NCBI GenBank assembly: GCA_910584685.1
Contig: CAJUAO010000010.1
Span: forward strand, 1-64,000
Length of the DNA stretch: 64,000 bases
Direction: 5' to 3'
Source of the DNA: an uncultured Lachnospiraceae bacterium
Lineage (GTDB): Bacteria; Bacillota; Clostridia; Lachnospirales; Lachnospiraceae
Positions 35,669 to 44,512 of this stretch are shown piece by piece. Positions within the stretch are counted from its first letter, which is position 1. The number at the start of each line of letters is the position of its first letter. The notes under the pieces were generated by a model. It worked only from the letters and a program-made list of their open reading frames with translations, was not told the DNA's origin and did not search any database. The position numbers and the translations under genes were made by a program.

Positions 35669-36923
35669 AGCGTTTGCACGGTAGGATGCCCTTTGCCTGC
35701 TCTGCCACAGGAATCATATCGCCGCCAAATGCATCCTTTTCATTTTCACTTTGTAAAAATGTCTGATGATTTCCATTACAATACGCCATTCCCGGTGAAT
35801 ATGACCGTAAAAAATCAAGAAGTTCTTTTTTTCCATAAGGCTTTGAACAGTCAATAAAATTTCGTTCATCATAAGGAATTCTACGCAGCAAATCAAAATG
35901 CGGTAAAATCTGACACCGGTATATTTTGCCGTCTTCGAATTGAAGAACTCTGCATGCGCAATGCTCACATTTATTTTTTATATATTCTTCGCCCGTATCC
36001 TCAGGCTCTGTTACCTGTCCAAACTTTTGCCAATAAACCATATATCTTGAATAATAAGGCACACCGGCTTCGTTTAACTGTTTAAACAGCTCGTATTGTT
36101 TTTTTGAATGAACTCCGTATGGTGATACACTGATTTTCCAAAAAAACGGATTTTCCTTTATGGCTTCGATTAATTCGTCTGAAAGCAATAATGTTCCGTT
36201 TGTAAGAATATCAGTATGTACAATTTTTTCCTGCGCCTTTTTACCATTTAAATAATGAACTAATTTATGAAGCTGCGGGTGAAGCAGGGGCTCCCCGCCT
36301 AAAATAGAAAGATATGGAATATAATCCATGTAATCCAAAAACCGGTCGAATTTTTCGATTGTATTATCAATATCATAATCCCTTTTTTCTCCGGGAGTAT
36401 AATACGGCATTTGAGCAGCGCAATATTCACAGTTAAGTGTACATCTGTTATTTATTCCAATAGCAGCGCCAATAACGGCAAGGTCTGATGTCGGGATATT
36501 CTTGTCCATAAGCCTTTTTTGTAAGATTCTGCTTTTATAATGAATAAATGCATCCGAAACATCCTGAACATTATTCTTAAGCCATGTCCAGTCATACTCA
36601 CCGCTGACATCAAGCTCGCTGCATTCAAATTCAATATTATCAAGAAGTATAATCTGCTCCTCAGGATAACCGCATGAATTAACAAGCATTTTTTTCAATT
36701 CATTATAACGGTTTTGAGAGGTCAATATAACATATACATCATGAAAGTTAGCCCATGGAAAAATAGGGGTGTTTTTATATTTTCTATGCTGCATACGATA
36801 GTCTCTGTCAAAAAACATTGATACTTCAATACCGTCCTGCTTCAGCATATGGTAGGTTTTAATGCTTGTAAAGGTTATTTGTCCAATAGCAATTTTTTTG
36901 CCTCTTAATTCTGTTGATTTCAT
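35661..36923 (-). CDS. Radical SAM protein with N-terminal Rossmann-like domain
   Basis: A 420-residue protein. The 4Fe-4S cluster motif CTLNCEYC (Cys161, 165, 168) and the GGEPLLHP motif (about 215-222) define a radical SAM core over about 155-340. Later Cys residues in CEHCAC and CRC (about 318-338) could bind a second cluster, SPASM-like. The N-terminal 100 residues (KKIAIGQITF, DVYVILTSQN) resemble the module appended to both deacetylase-like proteins of this operon. The substrate is unknown; modification of a sugar, an attached amino acid or a peptide are options. It overlaps the licD gene by 8 bp. Confidence 0.85.
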   Translation of the reverse strand: MKSTELRGKKIAIGQITFTSIKTYHMLKQDGIEVSMFFDRDYRMQHRKYKNTPIFPWANFHDVYVILTSQNRYNELKKMLVNSCGYPEEQIILLDNIEFECSELDVSGEYDWTWLKNNVQDVSDAFIHYKSRILQKRLMDKNIPTSDLAVIGAAIGINNRCTLNCEYCAAQMPYYTPGEKRDYDIDNTIEKFDRFLDYMDYIPYLSILGGEPLLHPQLHKLVHYLNGKKAQEKIVHTDILTNGTLLLSDELIEAIKENPFFWKISVSPYGVHSKKQYELFKQLNEAGVPYYSRYMVYWQKFGQVTEPEDTGEEYIKNKCEHCACRVLQFEDGKIYRCQILPHFDLLRRIPYDERNFIDCSKPYGKKELLDFLRSYSPGMAYCNGNHQTFLQSENEKDAFGGDMIPVAEQAKGILPCKRYE

Positions 36924-36953
36924 ATTTTTTCCTTTCTTTATAAGGATATACCA

Positions 36954-37937
36954 TTAATTAATGCATTGTTCTCTTAGGTACGCTTTTGAGCTTTCTATAT
37001 ACTCTGAAAGAGAATGAAGGCCTTTATAATTAATAGTATTCTCCAAATCAATTTCTTTGGAATGTTGAATTTGCCTGTTCTCCAGCCCCAGTCTCCTAAG
37101 CAGGGATTCTACCCTCTCAGCCCCAGATTTCATAATTACGTGAAACTGCTTTTCAAAGATAATAGAAAATGCAGTAGCATGAAATGAAGCAGCCAAAACG
37201 TATGAAGAATATTTAATCAGGGACAGAAACTCCGAAGGCCCTATATCTGACCGCAGCAATTCTCCGTCGCTGCTGTACAGACATCCGTCTCCCTTCATTA
37301 CCACCGTCTCAAGACCTGTTTTTTGCCTGACAGCATCTGCAACATCAAACAGCCTTGCAACTAACTGGCGGTTATAGATGACTGCATACTCCTTTGAAAT
37401 CAAACGTTTTGCCATGATTTTTGAATAATCCTCCTGTGTAAGCAGAAACGTTGGGTCGCATGTATGAACAATAGGCTTGGAGGTAAATTTTCTCAAATAA
37501 TCTGCCAGTATATCTTCTCTCACGGAAACAGCCTGAAATTTGTCCAGATATTCTTTAAACAAAGCGTCGCTTGCCTCTGAGAAGCTTTTCATATTACCGC
37601 TTGCCGAAAAGGTAATCTTTCTTTTTGCCTTGAGCCTGTCTGAGCCCCAATAAGCACTGTCGTATCCAAAGCCTTTATAATATGCCCAAATCGTATCTGC
37701 GCCATATATGATTAAATCATATTCATCGTCAGCGCTGCCAAAGGGCTTTAAATATTTGTCAATAAATTCCTCGTATGCCTTATTTTTTAACGGGTACATT
37801 GATATATGATGCTCCGGAAAATAGTCGATTGCATGTGCGGTGATTCCTATTTTATTCAGATAGGTCAGTAATGAATATGTCACCATAAGCGCTCCGTAAT
37901 TATATGAGCGGTGAAAATTTATCGTACCTGCTTTCAT
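36954..37937 (-). CDS. Polysaccharide pyruvyltransferase family protein
   Basis: A 327-residue protein of the polysaccharide pyruvyltransferase (PS_pyruv_trans) family, which adds ketal pyruvate to glycan sugars. It begins KAGTINFHRSYNYGALM, the family's N-terminal motif, has the strand DLIIYGADTIW, an SVRED motif near residue 140, and a C-terminal ASFHATAFSIIF motif with a conserved His. It is the first gene of the minus-strand operon and lies 30 bp before the radical SAM gene. The pyruvyl or related acidic group would add negative charge to the glycan, as would the uronate and phosphate predicted from the neighbours. Confidence 0.85.
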   Translation of the reverse strand: MKAGTINFHRSYNYGALMVTYSLLTYLNKIGITAHAIDYFPEHHISMYPLKNKAYEEFIDKYLKPFGSADDEYDLIIYGADTIWAYYKGFGYDSAYWGSDRLKAKRKITFSASGNMKSFSEASDALFKEYLDKFQAVSVREDILADYLRKFTSKPIVHTCDPTFLLTQEDYSKIMAKRLISKEYAVIYNRQLVARLFDVADAVRQKTGLETVVMKGDGCLYSSDGELLRSDIGPSEFLSLIKYSSYVLAASFHATAFSIIFEKQFHVIMKSGAERVESLLRRLGLENRQIQHSKEIDLENTINYKGLHSLSEYIESSKAYLREQCIN

Positions 37938-38063
37938 TCCATCAATCCTTTCACATATTTATAAACATAAATTTTTCCACAGCAATTAATTTAAAAATTT
38001 TTTAAATTTCAGAAATTATTTGCCACGGAAAAAGTACTCCACGTATATATTTATCGGTTGTAG

Positions 38064-38091
38064 TTTATCATAATATTAATATAAAAGTCAA
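38064..38091 (-). promoter_or_regulatory. Putative promoter of the 11-gene glycan operon
   Basis: On the minus strand TTGACT (38086-38091), 16 bp, GATAAA (38064-38069). The -35 is good and the -10 moderate. It gives a leader of about 120 nt before the pyruvyltransferase gene. The gap 37938-38204 is a divergent promoter region without a further gene. Confidence 0.4.
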
Positions 38092-38131
38092 GAAATATGA
38101 ATGTTTCAGGAGGATACCCCTTAAGTTTAAT

Positions 38132-38160
38132 TTGACAAATAAATTATTTAGGAATATATT
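38132..38160 (+). promoter_or_regulatory. Promoter of the propeller-like/licD pair
   Basis: TTGACA (38132-38137), 17 bp, TATATT (38155-38160): a near-consensus sigma-A promoter. It points away from the operon promoter, with about 40 bp between the two -35 boxes. Confidence 0.75.
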
Positions 38161-38204
38161 AAACAATAGTGATATTTACTGAATTATGTATGTGAGGTGA
38201 TAAA

Positions 38205-39353
38205 ATGAAGCGGCAGCCGAAAAAAATCTTTTTTGAAGCCATTGGTATTATTGATAACAGCATTGCATATGCATCCTTAAGAGAGCTTAACGGATTATTT
38301 CGCGTTGATTTAAAATCAAATAACTGTACATATATCTCTATGTTTCCTAATGAAAAAGAGGGAGAAAACAGATTGCATTGCAGTGCTGAGTATTATAATA
38401 ATAAAATATATTTCATTCCAAGAGCAGCAGACTATATTTCTATTTTAGATTTGAATACAGAAAAAATATACCAGACAGCAATACCTGTACCTGCCGAAAA
38501 TAAGAAATTGTATTATTATAAGAAAGCGAAATTTGCTGCTTCCTGCATATATAATAACAGCTTATGGATGCTTCCCGCCACATTTCCGGGGATATTAAAA
38601 ATGAACATGGACACGGAGGAGATAACGGTTATAGATAACTGGGTATCCGATAAAAAATATTATTTCAGAAACAGTATGTGCAAAATTAATAACCGGTTAT
38701 TTTTTCCAGATGCATACAGCAATGCAGTGATTGAGCTTGATATGACATCAGGCAGGGCGAAGGTTAACTTTGTGGGAAAAGATAACAAAGGCTGCAGCAG
38801 CATGTGTTCAGCGGATGGCATAAACATATGGATGGCGCCTGTTTATGGACCTATAATTAAGTGGAATTACAAAAATGATACAGCGGAAGAATATTCAAAT
38901 TATCCAAAGGGATTCATACATAAAGCGTTTGATTTCAGCAAGGTATACTCTATACAAAATTATATTTACTTTATTCCCGAGTATGGAAACATGGCAATTA
39001 AGTTTGATACTAAAAAAAATATAATGACAGAGAATAAAGAAGATATTTTTAAAAATGCCCTAGGCAGCGACTGTCTTTTTGAAACTGACAGCTTTATTTA
39101 TTTTCTTGTTTATTATAACGGATTTGAAAAAGGTTATAAAATTTCCAAAAGCACAAATGAAATAAGCGATGGGAGCTTTTTTTTCCTTGAGGGGGAAAAT
39201 AAAAGATGCAAAAAGCATATAGAAGCGGTGACTGGAAAAGCAGGAATAATTAATGAAAGCGTAACCTTTGGACTTAGTGAATTTCTGACAGCGTTAAGTG
39301 ATGAAGATAATCTTTTACAGACGGGGGAAGATAATAATGGATTTTTCAACTGA
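38205..39353 (+). CDS. Propeller-like cytoplasmic protein of unknown function
   Basis: A 382-residue protein without signal peptide or membrane helix. At least five repeats of about 45-50 residues share a pattern of a strand ending in Y/W-x-P followed by a strand and Asp-rich turn (KIYFIPRAADYISILDLNT, SLWMLPATFPGILKMNMDT, IYFIPEYGNMAIKFDT), which indicates a beta-propeller. I do not recognise a characterised family. AGGTGATA precedes the ATG. Its last 17 bases overlap the start of the licD fusion gene, so the two are translationally coupled. It may scaffold or bind glycan intermediates; there is no direct evidence. Confidence 0.6.
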   Translation: MKRQPKKIFFEAIGIIDNSIAYASLRELNGLFRVDLKSNNCTYISMFPNEKEGENRLHCSAEYYNNKIYFIPRAADYISILDLNTEKIYQTAIPVPAENKKLYYYKKAKFAASCIYNNSLWMLPATFPGILKMNMDTEEITVIDNWVSDKKYYFRNSMCKINNRLFFPDAYSNAVIELDMTSGRAKVNFVGKDNKGCSSMCSADGINIWMAPVYGPIIKWNYKNDTAEEYSNYPKGFIHKAFDFSKVYSIQNYIYFIPEYGNMAIKFDTKKNIMTENKEDIFKNALGSDCLFETDSFIYFLVYYNGFEKGYKISKSTNEISDGSFFFLEGENKRCKKHIEAVTGKAGIINESVTFGLSEFLTALSDEDNLLQTGEDNNGFFN

Positions 39354-41637
39354 TTTTTACAGGGATGAGGTAAGGTGCGGTTTCCATGTTCCTACGGCAA
39401 TTAAGCAGGCGTGGGGAGCAGAGCTTGCGGTACTGGCCGAAGTAGACCGCATTTGCAGAAAGCACAATATAAAATATTATGCAGAGTGGGGAACCCTCCT
39501 TGGAGCCATACGCCATGGCGGATTTATTCCGTGGGACGACGATATGGACATAGTCATGCTTAGAGAGGACTATACCCGCTTTAAGAAGGCGGCTGCCGCA
39601 GAGCTTCCAAAGGAATTTGCCCTCCATGATTATGAATCTAAGGATAATCACTGGCTGTTTTTGTCAAGAGTAGTAAATAGAAATCATATTTGCTTTGAGG
39701 AGGAGCATTTGAACAAATATCATAATTTTCCGTATATTGCGGCAATAGATATATTTGTTCTGGATTATTTATATAAGGATTCTGAAAAGGAAAAAGAACG
39801 CAGCAGGGAAATAAAGCTTATATTAGCGGTTGCAGATTCCATAGTGGAAAAGGGCATTGATAATACAAGTATGTACGGCTTGAAAAGCATAGAAATGAAA
39901 TATAATGTCAAGCTGTCCCATATCAGCTCTCCAAAAAAGCTGGGAATTGAGCTGTACCGCCTTGCAGAGCAGCAGATGGCAAGAGTTCCTGAGAGGGAGG
40001 CAGATTATATAGGTCAGATATTTCCATGGATTTTAAGAGGAGAGGAAGGCATGCCTAAGGAATACTATGACCATATGGTGTACATGCCTTTTGAAAACAC
40101 CTTCATTCCTGTGCCTGCCGATTATGACAGCGTTATTAAAAAGCGGTACTCAAATTACATGGATATTTATAAGGGAGGAAGCGGACATAATTATCCGTAT
40201 TTTGAGGGACAGCGTAAAAATCTGCAGGCAGTGGCGGACTTTAAGCTTCCTGAATTTACATTTACCATGGATATGCTTAAATGCGACAGGGAAAAGAACG
40301 GCGAAAATAAAAGCCTGAAGGATTTTGTGAAGGAATATCTTGGTGTGATAGATGGGCTTATGTGTGATTTTTGTCAACAGCTCATTCAAAATAAGCCTGT
40401 TGAAAATCAAAATATACTGCCTGAATGTCAGCAGCTTGCAGTTGATTTGGGAACACTGATTGAAAATGTAAAGGGAGAAAACAGCCTGAACGTAAAGGAG
40501 ATTGTTTCATATATAGAGGCGTATTGTGAAGCCCTCTACAAAACATATAATTTTCTTGCGGACACGGCTGATATATCAGAAAATGGGAGTTTAGACAGTC
40601 AGGAATTTTCCGACAGCGTATCATATTTAAAAGCTGCTTTTGAAAATGTAAAGGAAATAATTAATGAAAGACTGCTGAAAAAGAAGGTTATATTATTTGT
40701 TACCACAGGACAAAAGCAGTGGAATGGCTTTAAAAAATTATACAGCATTAATTCTTCCAATAAAGATAATGAGGTTTTTGTTGTCCTAGTCCCGGTTGCC
40801 TTTAAGGATGCTTTAGGAAGGGCATCCTTTGATAATGTACAAATAAAGGATACGGATTTTCTGCCGCAGGAGGCGGAGACCAGAATCTGGCAGGATATAG
40901 ATTTAGGACTCCTTAAGCCTGATATAATTTATATTCAGGAGCCATATGACAGAGAAAATCCATGCCTGACAATTCCTCCAAAATTTTACGCCGGAAATTT
41001 AAAAAATTACACAGACTGCTTAATCTACGCGCCCCCATTTTATGTAAGTGAATTTAACGAAAATGATATCCGCGACATTTATAATATGAAGCATTATGTT
41101 ACGGCGCCTGGGATTGTATTCGCAGACAGAATATTAGTCCAGTCGGAAAACATGAAGGCAATGTATGTTAAAAAGCTTACAGAGTTTGCAGGAGAGGAAA
41201 CATACAATATATGGGAGCAGAAAATTAAAGCGGCAGAATTGTATAATAATGAAGAAATAAAGGCTGACAAGGTTAATGATAAAAAAACTGTTTTATTTTG
41301 CATTGGAGAAAATGAACTGGCGGGGAAAAAGGCTGCTGTTTTAAGTGAAATAAAAAAAAGACTGGAAATATTTGAAGAAAACAGCTCCGTCTTTAACCTG
41401 AAAATCTGCATGTATCCACCTGACTTAGACGCATGGGAAAGTATAGATGCCGATACTACTAAAAGTCTTATGAAATTACTTGGAGAATATACAGAAAAGC
41501 CATGGTGCAAAATGTATGATATAAGCAGTACGGAATGGGATGATATTGCAAGGGAGAATAATATATACTACGGCTCGCCGTCGCCTCTTGCCCATATGTT
41601 TGCAATAAGACATAAGCCTGTTATGATTTCAATGTAA
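39337..41637 (+). CDS. LicD domain fused to glycerophosphotransferase-like domain
   Basis: A 766-residue protein. Residues about 25-270 are a LicD domain with GTLLGAIRHGGFIPWDDDMDIVML near residues 48-71. A helical linker follows (about 310-440), then a C-terminal half (about 450-766) with GT-B-like Rossmann strands (KKVILFVTTGQK, PDIIYIQEPYDR, ADRILVQSENMKA) that resembles CDP-glycerol glycerophosphotransferase proteins. The combination implies two transfers of phospho-alcohols. The start at 39337 is preferred over 39298 because GGGGGA precedes it. It is coupled to the propeller-like gene by a 17-bp overlap and is the second LicD protein of the locus. Confidence 0.8.
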   Translation: MDFSTDFYRDEVRCGFHVPTAIKQAWGAELAVLAEVDRICRKHNIKYYAEWGTLLGAIRHGGFIPWDDDMDIVMLREDYTRFKKAAAAELPKEFALHDYESKDNHWLFLSRVVNRNHICFEEEHLNKYHNFPYIAAIDIFVLDYLYKDSEKEKERSREIKLILAVADSIVEKGIDNTSMYGLKSIEMKYNVKLSHISSPKKLGIELYRLAEQQMARVPEREADYIGQIFPWILRGEEGMPKEYYDHMVYMPFENTFIPVPADYDSVIKKRYSNYMDIYKGGSGHNYPYFEGQRKNLQAVADFKLPEFTFTMDMLKCDREKNGENKSLKDFVKEYLGVIDGLMCDFCQQLIQNKPVENQNILPECQQLAVDLGTLIENVKGENSLNVKEIVSYIEAYCEALYKTYNFLADTADISENGSLDSQEFSDSVSYLKAAFENVKEIINERLLKKKVILFVTTGQKQWNGFKKLYSINSSNKDNEVFVVLVPVAFKDALGRASFDNVQIKDTDFLPQEAETRIWQDIDLGLLKPDIIYIQEPYDRENPCLTIPPKFYAGNLKNYTDCLIYAPPFYVSEFNENDIRDIYNMKHYVTAPGIVFADRILVQSENMKAMYVKKLTEFAGEETYNIWEQKIKAAELYNNEEIKADKVNDKKTVLFCIGENELAGKKAAVLSEIKKRLEIFEENSSVFNLKICMYPPDLDAWESIDADTTKSLMKLLGEYTEKPWCKMYDISSTEWDDIARENNIYYGSPSPLAHMFAIRHKPVMISM

Positions 41638-41654
41638 TAGTTGTTGATTTTTAG

Positions 41655-41682
41655 TTGCTTTTATAAATTATTTATGTATAAT
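41655..41682 (+). promoter_or_regulatory. Promoter of pckA
   Basis: TTGCTT (41655-41660), 16 bp, TATAAT (41677-41682). A leader of about 100 nt follows and contains a short hairpin TCCTG-N6-CAGGA near 41731-41746. A second TATAAT at 41684-41689 lacks a -35. Confidence 0.55.
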
Positions 41683-41788
41683 ATATAATGAGGTTAAAGG
41701 TATCCATTTTTTACATATGGAGACTTTAGGTCCTGCTTTTACAGGAAAATATTAAACAAATATTTAAAGAAAAGAGGTTAAATTAAAG

Positions 41789-43393
41789 ATGGCAAAACTC
41801 GATTTAAGCAAGTATGGTATTACCGGAACTACAGAAATTGTGTACAACCCTTCTTTTGATGAATTATTTGAAGAAGAGACAAAGCCTGATTTGGTTGGTT
41901 TCGAAAAGGGACAGGTGAGCGAGCTTGGCGCTGTTAACGTTATGACAGGTATCTACACAGGCCGTTCCCCTAAGGATAAGTTCATCGTTATGGATGAAAA
42001 TTCCAAGGATACTGTATGGTGGACTTCTGATGAATACAAGAACGATAACCATCCTGCTTCACAGGAAACATGGAACGCAGTAAAGGATATTGCGTTAAAG
42101 GAGCTTTCAAACAAAAAGCTTTACGTTATGGACGCATTCTGCGGTACAAACAAGGATACGCGCATGGGCATCCGTTTTATCGTTGAGGTTGCATGGCAGG
42201 CCCATTTCGTTAAGAATATGTTTATCCAGCCTACAGATGAGGAGCTTGAAAGCTTTGAGCCTGATTTCGTTGTCTACAATGCTTCTAAGGCAAAAGTAGA
42301 AAACTATAAGGAGTTAGGCTTAAACTCAGAAACAGCAGTAGTATTTAATATTTCAAGCCGTGAGCAGGTTATTATCAACACATGGTACGGCGGAGAAATG
42401 AAGAAGGGTATGTTCTCTATGATGAATTATTATCTGCCTTTGAAGGGGATTGCATCTATGCACTGCTCTGCAAACACAGATATGAACGGAGAAAATACAG
42501 CTATCTTCTTCGGTCTTTCAGGCACAGGAAAGACTACGCTTTCAACAGACCCTAAGCGTCTTCTTATAGGTGACGACGAGCACGGCTGGGATGACAACGG
42601 CGTATTTAACTTTGAGGGCGGCTGTTATGCTAAGGTTATAAACCTTGACAAGGAATCTGAGCCTGATATCTACAACGCTATTAAGCGTAATGCTCTTCTT
42701 GAGAACGTAACCTTGGATGAGAACGGCAAGATTGACTTTAACGATAAGAGCGTAACGGAAAATACCCGTGTATCTTATCCAATTAACCATATTGAAAATA
42801 TTGTACGTCCTGTATCTTCCGCACCGGCAGCTAAGAACGTAATTTTCCTTTCTGCAGATGCTTTCGGCGTGCTTCCTCCTGTATCTATTCTTACTCCAGA
42901 ACAGACACAGTACTATTTCCTTTCAGGCTTTACAGCTAAGCTTGCAGGTACGGAGCGCGGTATTACAGAGCCTACTCCTACTTTCTCTGCCTGCTTCGGA
43001 CAGGCATTCTTAGAGCTTCACCCTACAAAATACGGTGAGGAGCTTGTAAAGAAGATGGAGGCAAACGGCGCTAAGGCATACCTTGTTAACACAGGCTGGA
43101 ACGGAACAGGAAAGCGTATTACAATCAAGGATACCCGCGGTATTATTGACGCAATCCTTAACGGTGACATTCTTAATGCTCCGACAAAGAAGATTCCGTA
43201 CTTTAACTTTGAGGTTCCAACAGAGCTTCCTGGCGTTGATTCAAATATTCTCGACCCTCGTGATACTTACGCTGACGCTTCTGAATGGGAGACAAAGGCT
43301 AAGGATTTGGCCCAGAGATTTGTTAATAACTTTAAGAAATACGAAGGAAACGATGCAGGAAAGGCTTTAGTTTCTGCCGGTCCTTTAGTTTAA
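41789..43393 (+). CDS. pckA: Phosphoenolpyruvate carboxykinase (ATP)
   Basis: A 534-residue ATP-dependent PEP carboxykinase that interconverts oxaloacetate and PEP plus CO2. The family-defining P-loop FGLSGTGKTTLSTD is at about residues 240-253, followed by the metal-binding LIGDDEHGWDDNGVFNFEGGCYAK (about 260-283). Arg/Lys residues of the substrate site occur in TGRSPKDKF (about 57-65) and WYGGEMKKG (about 203-211). In fermentative anaerobes it often runs toward oxaloacetate, saving ATP. AAAGAGG precedes the ATG. The terminator behind it contains the ribosome binding site of the next gene. Confidence 0.98.
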   Translation: MAKLDLSKYGITGTTEIVYNPSFDELFEEETKPDLVGFEKGQVSELGAVNVMTGIYTGRSPKDKFIVMDENSKDTVWWTSDEYKNDNHPASQETWNAVKDIALKELSNKKLYVMDAFCGTNKDTRMGIRFIVEVAWQAHFVKNMFIQPTDEELESFEPDFVVYNASKAKVENYKELGLNSETAVVFNISSREQVIINTWYGGEMKKGMFSMMNYYLPLKGIASMHCSANTDMNGENTAIFFGLSGTGKTTLSTDPKRLLIGDDEHGWDDNGVFNFEGGCYAKVINLDKESEPDIYNAIKRNALLENVTLDENGKIDFNDKSVTENTRVSYPINHIENIVRPVSSAPAAKNVIFLSADAFGVLPPVSILTPEQTQYYFLSGFTAKLAGTERGITEPTPTFSACFGQAFLELHPTKYGEELVKKMEANGAKAYLVNTGWNGTGKRITIKDTRGIIDAILNGDILNAPTKKIPYFNFEVPTELPGVDSNILDPRDTYADASEWETKAKDLAQRFVNNFKKYEGNDAGKALVSAGPLV

Positions 43394-43422
43394 GCACAGT
43401 AATTTTAAATCATAAAACCCTA

Positions 43423-43470
43423 TCCTTCCTCATAGTATAGATTATCAACTACTATGAGGGAGGAATTTTT
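43423..43470 (+). terminator. pckA terminator hairpin that contains the next gene's ribosome binding site
   Basis: The arms 43423-43437 and 43450-43464 pair over 15 bp with one wobble, loop of 12 nt, followed by ATTTTT to 43470. The GAGGGAGG of the next gene (43456-43463) lies inside the right arm and its GTG begins at 43471, directly after the T-run. Confidence 0.7.
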
Positions 43471-44451
43471 GTGAGTGACTTAAGTTTATCAGTCCTTGAC
43501 CAGTATGACATATCGGTATTACGGACTCTCAAGGGAAGAGGTTCCATTATTTTGGAAACTGAGCAGGGCTACAAAAGGCTCATGGAATATAAAGGGACCT
43601 CCGGCAGACTTGATTATATGGGAAGTCTTCTTGATTACATATATGAACATGGTCTTAAGCAGGTTGACATTATATTAAGAAACAAGGCGGGCTCGCTGCT
43701 TTCAACAGATGAATGTGGAGATAAATATATTATTACAGACTGGTTTTATGGCAATGAATGTGATGTAAAGTCAAAAAATAATGTAAAGGAGGGCTCAGCG
43801 CTTCTTGCCAGATTACATAACATAACAGGCGAGGGCTATAAAGCATCTCCCGGAGCCATACCCGCAACAGACAACCTTTTAATTGATTATAGGAAGCACA
43901 ATCAGGAGCTTCGGCGCGCCAGGGGATATATAAGGGGAAGAAAGCATAAATCCCAATTTGAATATAATGTGCTGAAAAATTTAGATGAATATTTAGATTT
44001 CGCCATTGAGGCTACAGAGCGGCTTAATTCTTCAGATTATAATATAATGGAGAAATCCGCAGTACATAAAGGAAGCATATGCCACGGAAATTATAATTAC
44101 CACAATATTATATTTGTAAAAAACAAGGTTGCGGTAGTTAATTTTGATAAAAGCGGAAGCGGTATTCTTATAAAGGATTTCTATCTTTATTTTAGAAAGG
44201 TAATGGAAAAATATGACTGGGAGAATACAATAGGTCATGAGATAATAGAAACCTATAATAAAATACGCCCTATTCCCTCTAAGGAATATGATATATTAAA
44301 AATTATGCTTATGTATCCGGAGAAATTCTGGAAGCTGGTAAATCATTATTATAACAGCAATAAGGCGTGGATACCTGATAAAAATCTTGAAAAGCTGAAT
44401 AAGGTATGTCTTCAGCAAAAGCGTAAGGAAGAATTTATAAGCCATATGTAA
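43471..44451 (+). CDS. CotS-like spore coat/aminoglycoside phosphotransferase-fold protein
   Basis: A 326-residue protein of the CotS group, spore coat-associated proteins with the fold of aminoglycoside/choline kinases. Seen are an N-terminal beta lobe (GRGSIILETEQGYKRLMEYKG), the SALLARLH helix, and a C-terminal lobe with ICHGNYNYHNIIF, the counterpart of the catalytic HGDLHxxN motif; the usual catalytic Asp is here Asn (HGNYNYHN), as in other CotS-type proteins, followed by VNFDKSG in place of IDFD. Translation starts at GTG. Its ribosome binding site is part of the pckA terminator stem, so expression may be gated by it. Confidence 0.8.
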   Translation: MSDLSLSVLDQYDISVLRTLKGRGSIILETEQGYKRLMEYKGTSGRLDYMGSLLDYIYEHGLKQVDIILRNKAGSLLSTDECGDKYIITDWFYGNECDVKSKNNVKEGSALLARLHNITGEGYKASPGAIPATDNLLIDYRKHNQELRRARGYIRGRKHKSQFEYNVLKNLDEYLDFAIEATERLNSSDYNIMEKSAVHKGSICHGNYNYHNIIFVKNKVAVVNFDKSGSGILIKDFYLYFRKVMEKYDWENTIGHEIIETYNKIRPIPSKEYDILKIMLMYPEKFWKLVNHYYNSNKAWIPDKNLEKLNKVCLQQKRKEEFISHM

Positions 44452-44471
44452 ATGCTCATGTAGTGAAATGC

Positions 44472-44477
44472 TATAAT
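44472..44477 (+). promoter_or_regulatory. Extended -10 element before the GyrI-like pair
   Basis: TATAAT at 44472-44477 preceded by TG one base upstream (TGCTATAAT); no good -35 hexamer at 17 bp. It lies 36 bp before the ATG at 44513. Confidence 0.35.
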
Positions 44478-44512
44478 AATTAAGTAATTGATAAAATATT
44501 GGAGGAATAGCA

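Noticed and set aside
22736..41637. Assignment of the glycan locus to flagellin glycosylation
   Set aside because: No flagellin, flagellar assembly or motility accessory gene lies in the window, so the acceptor cannot be stated.
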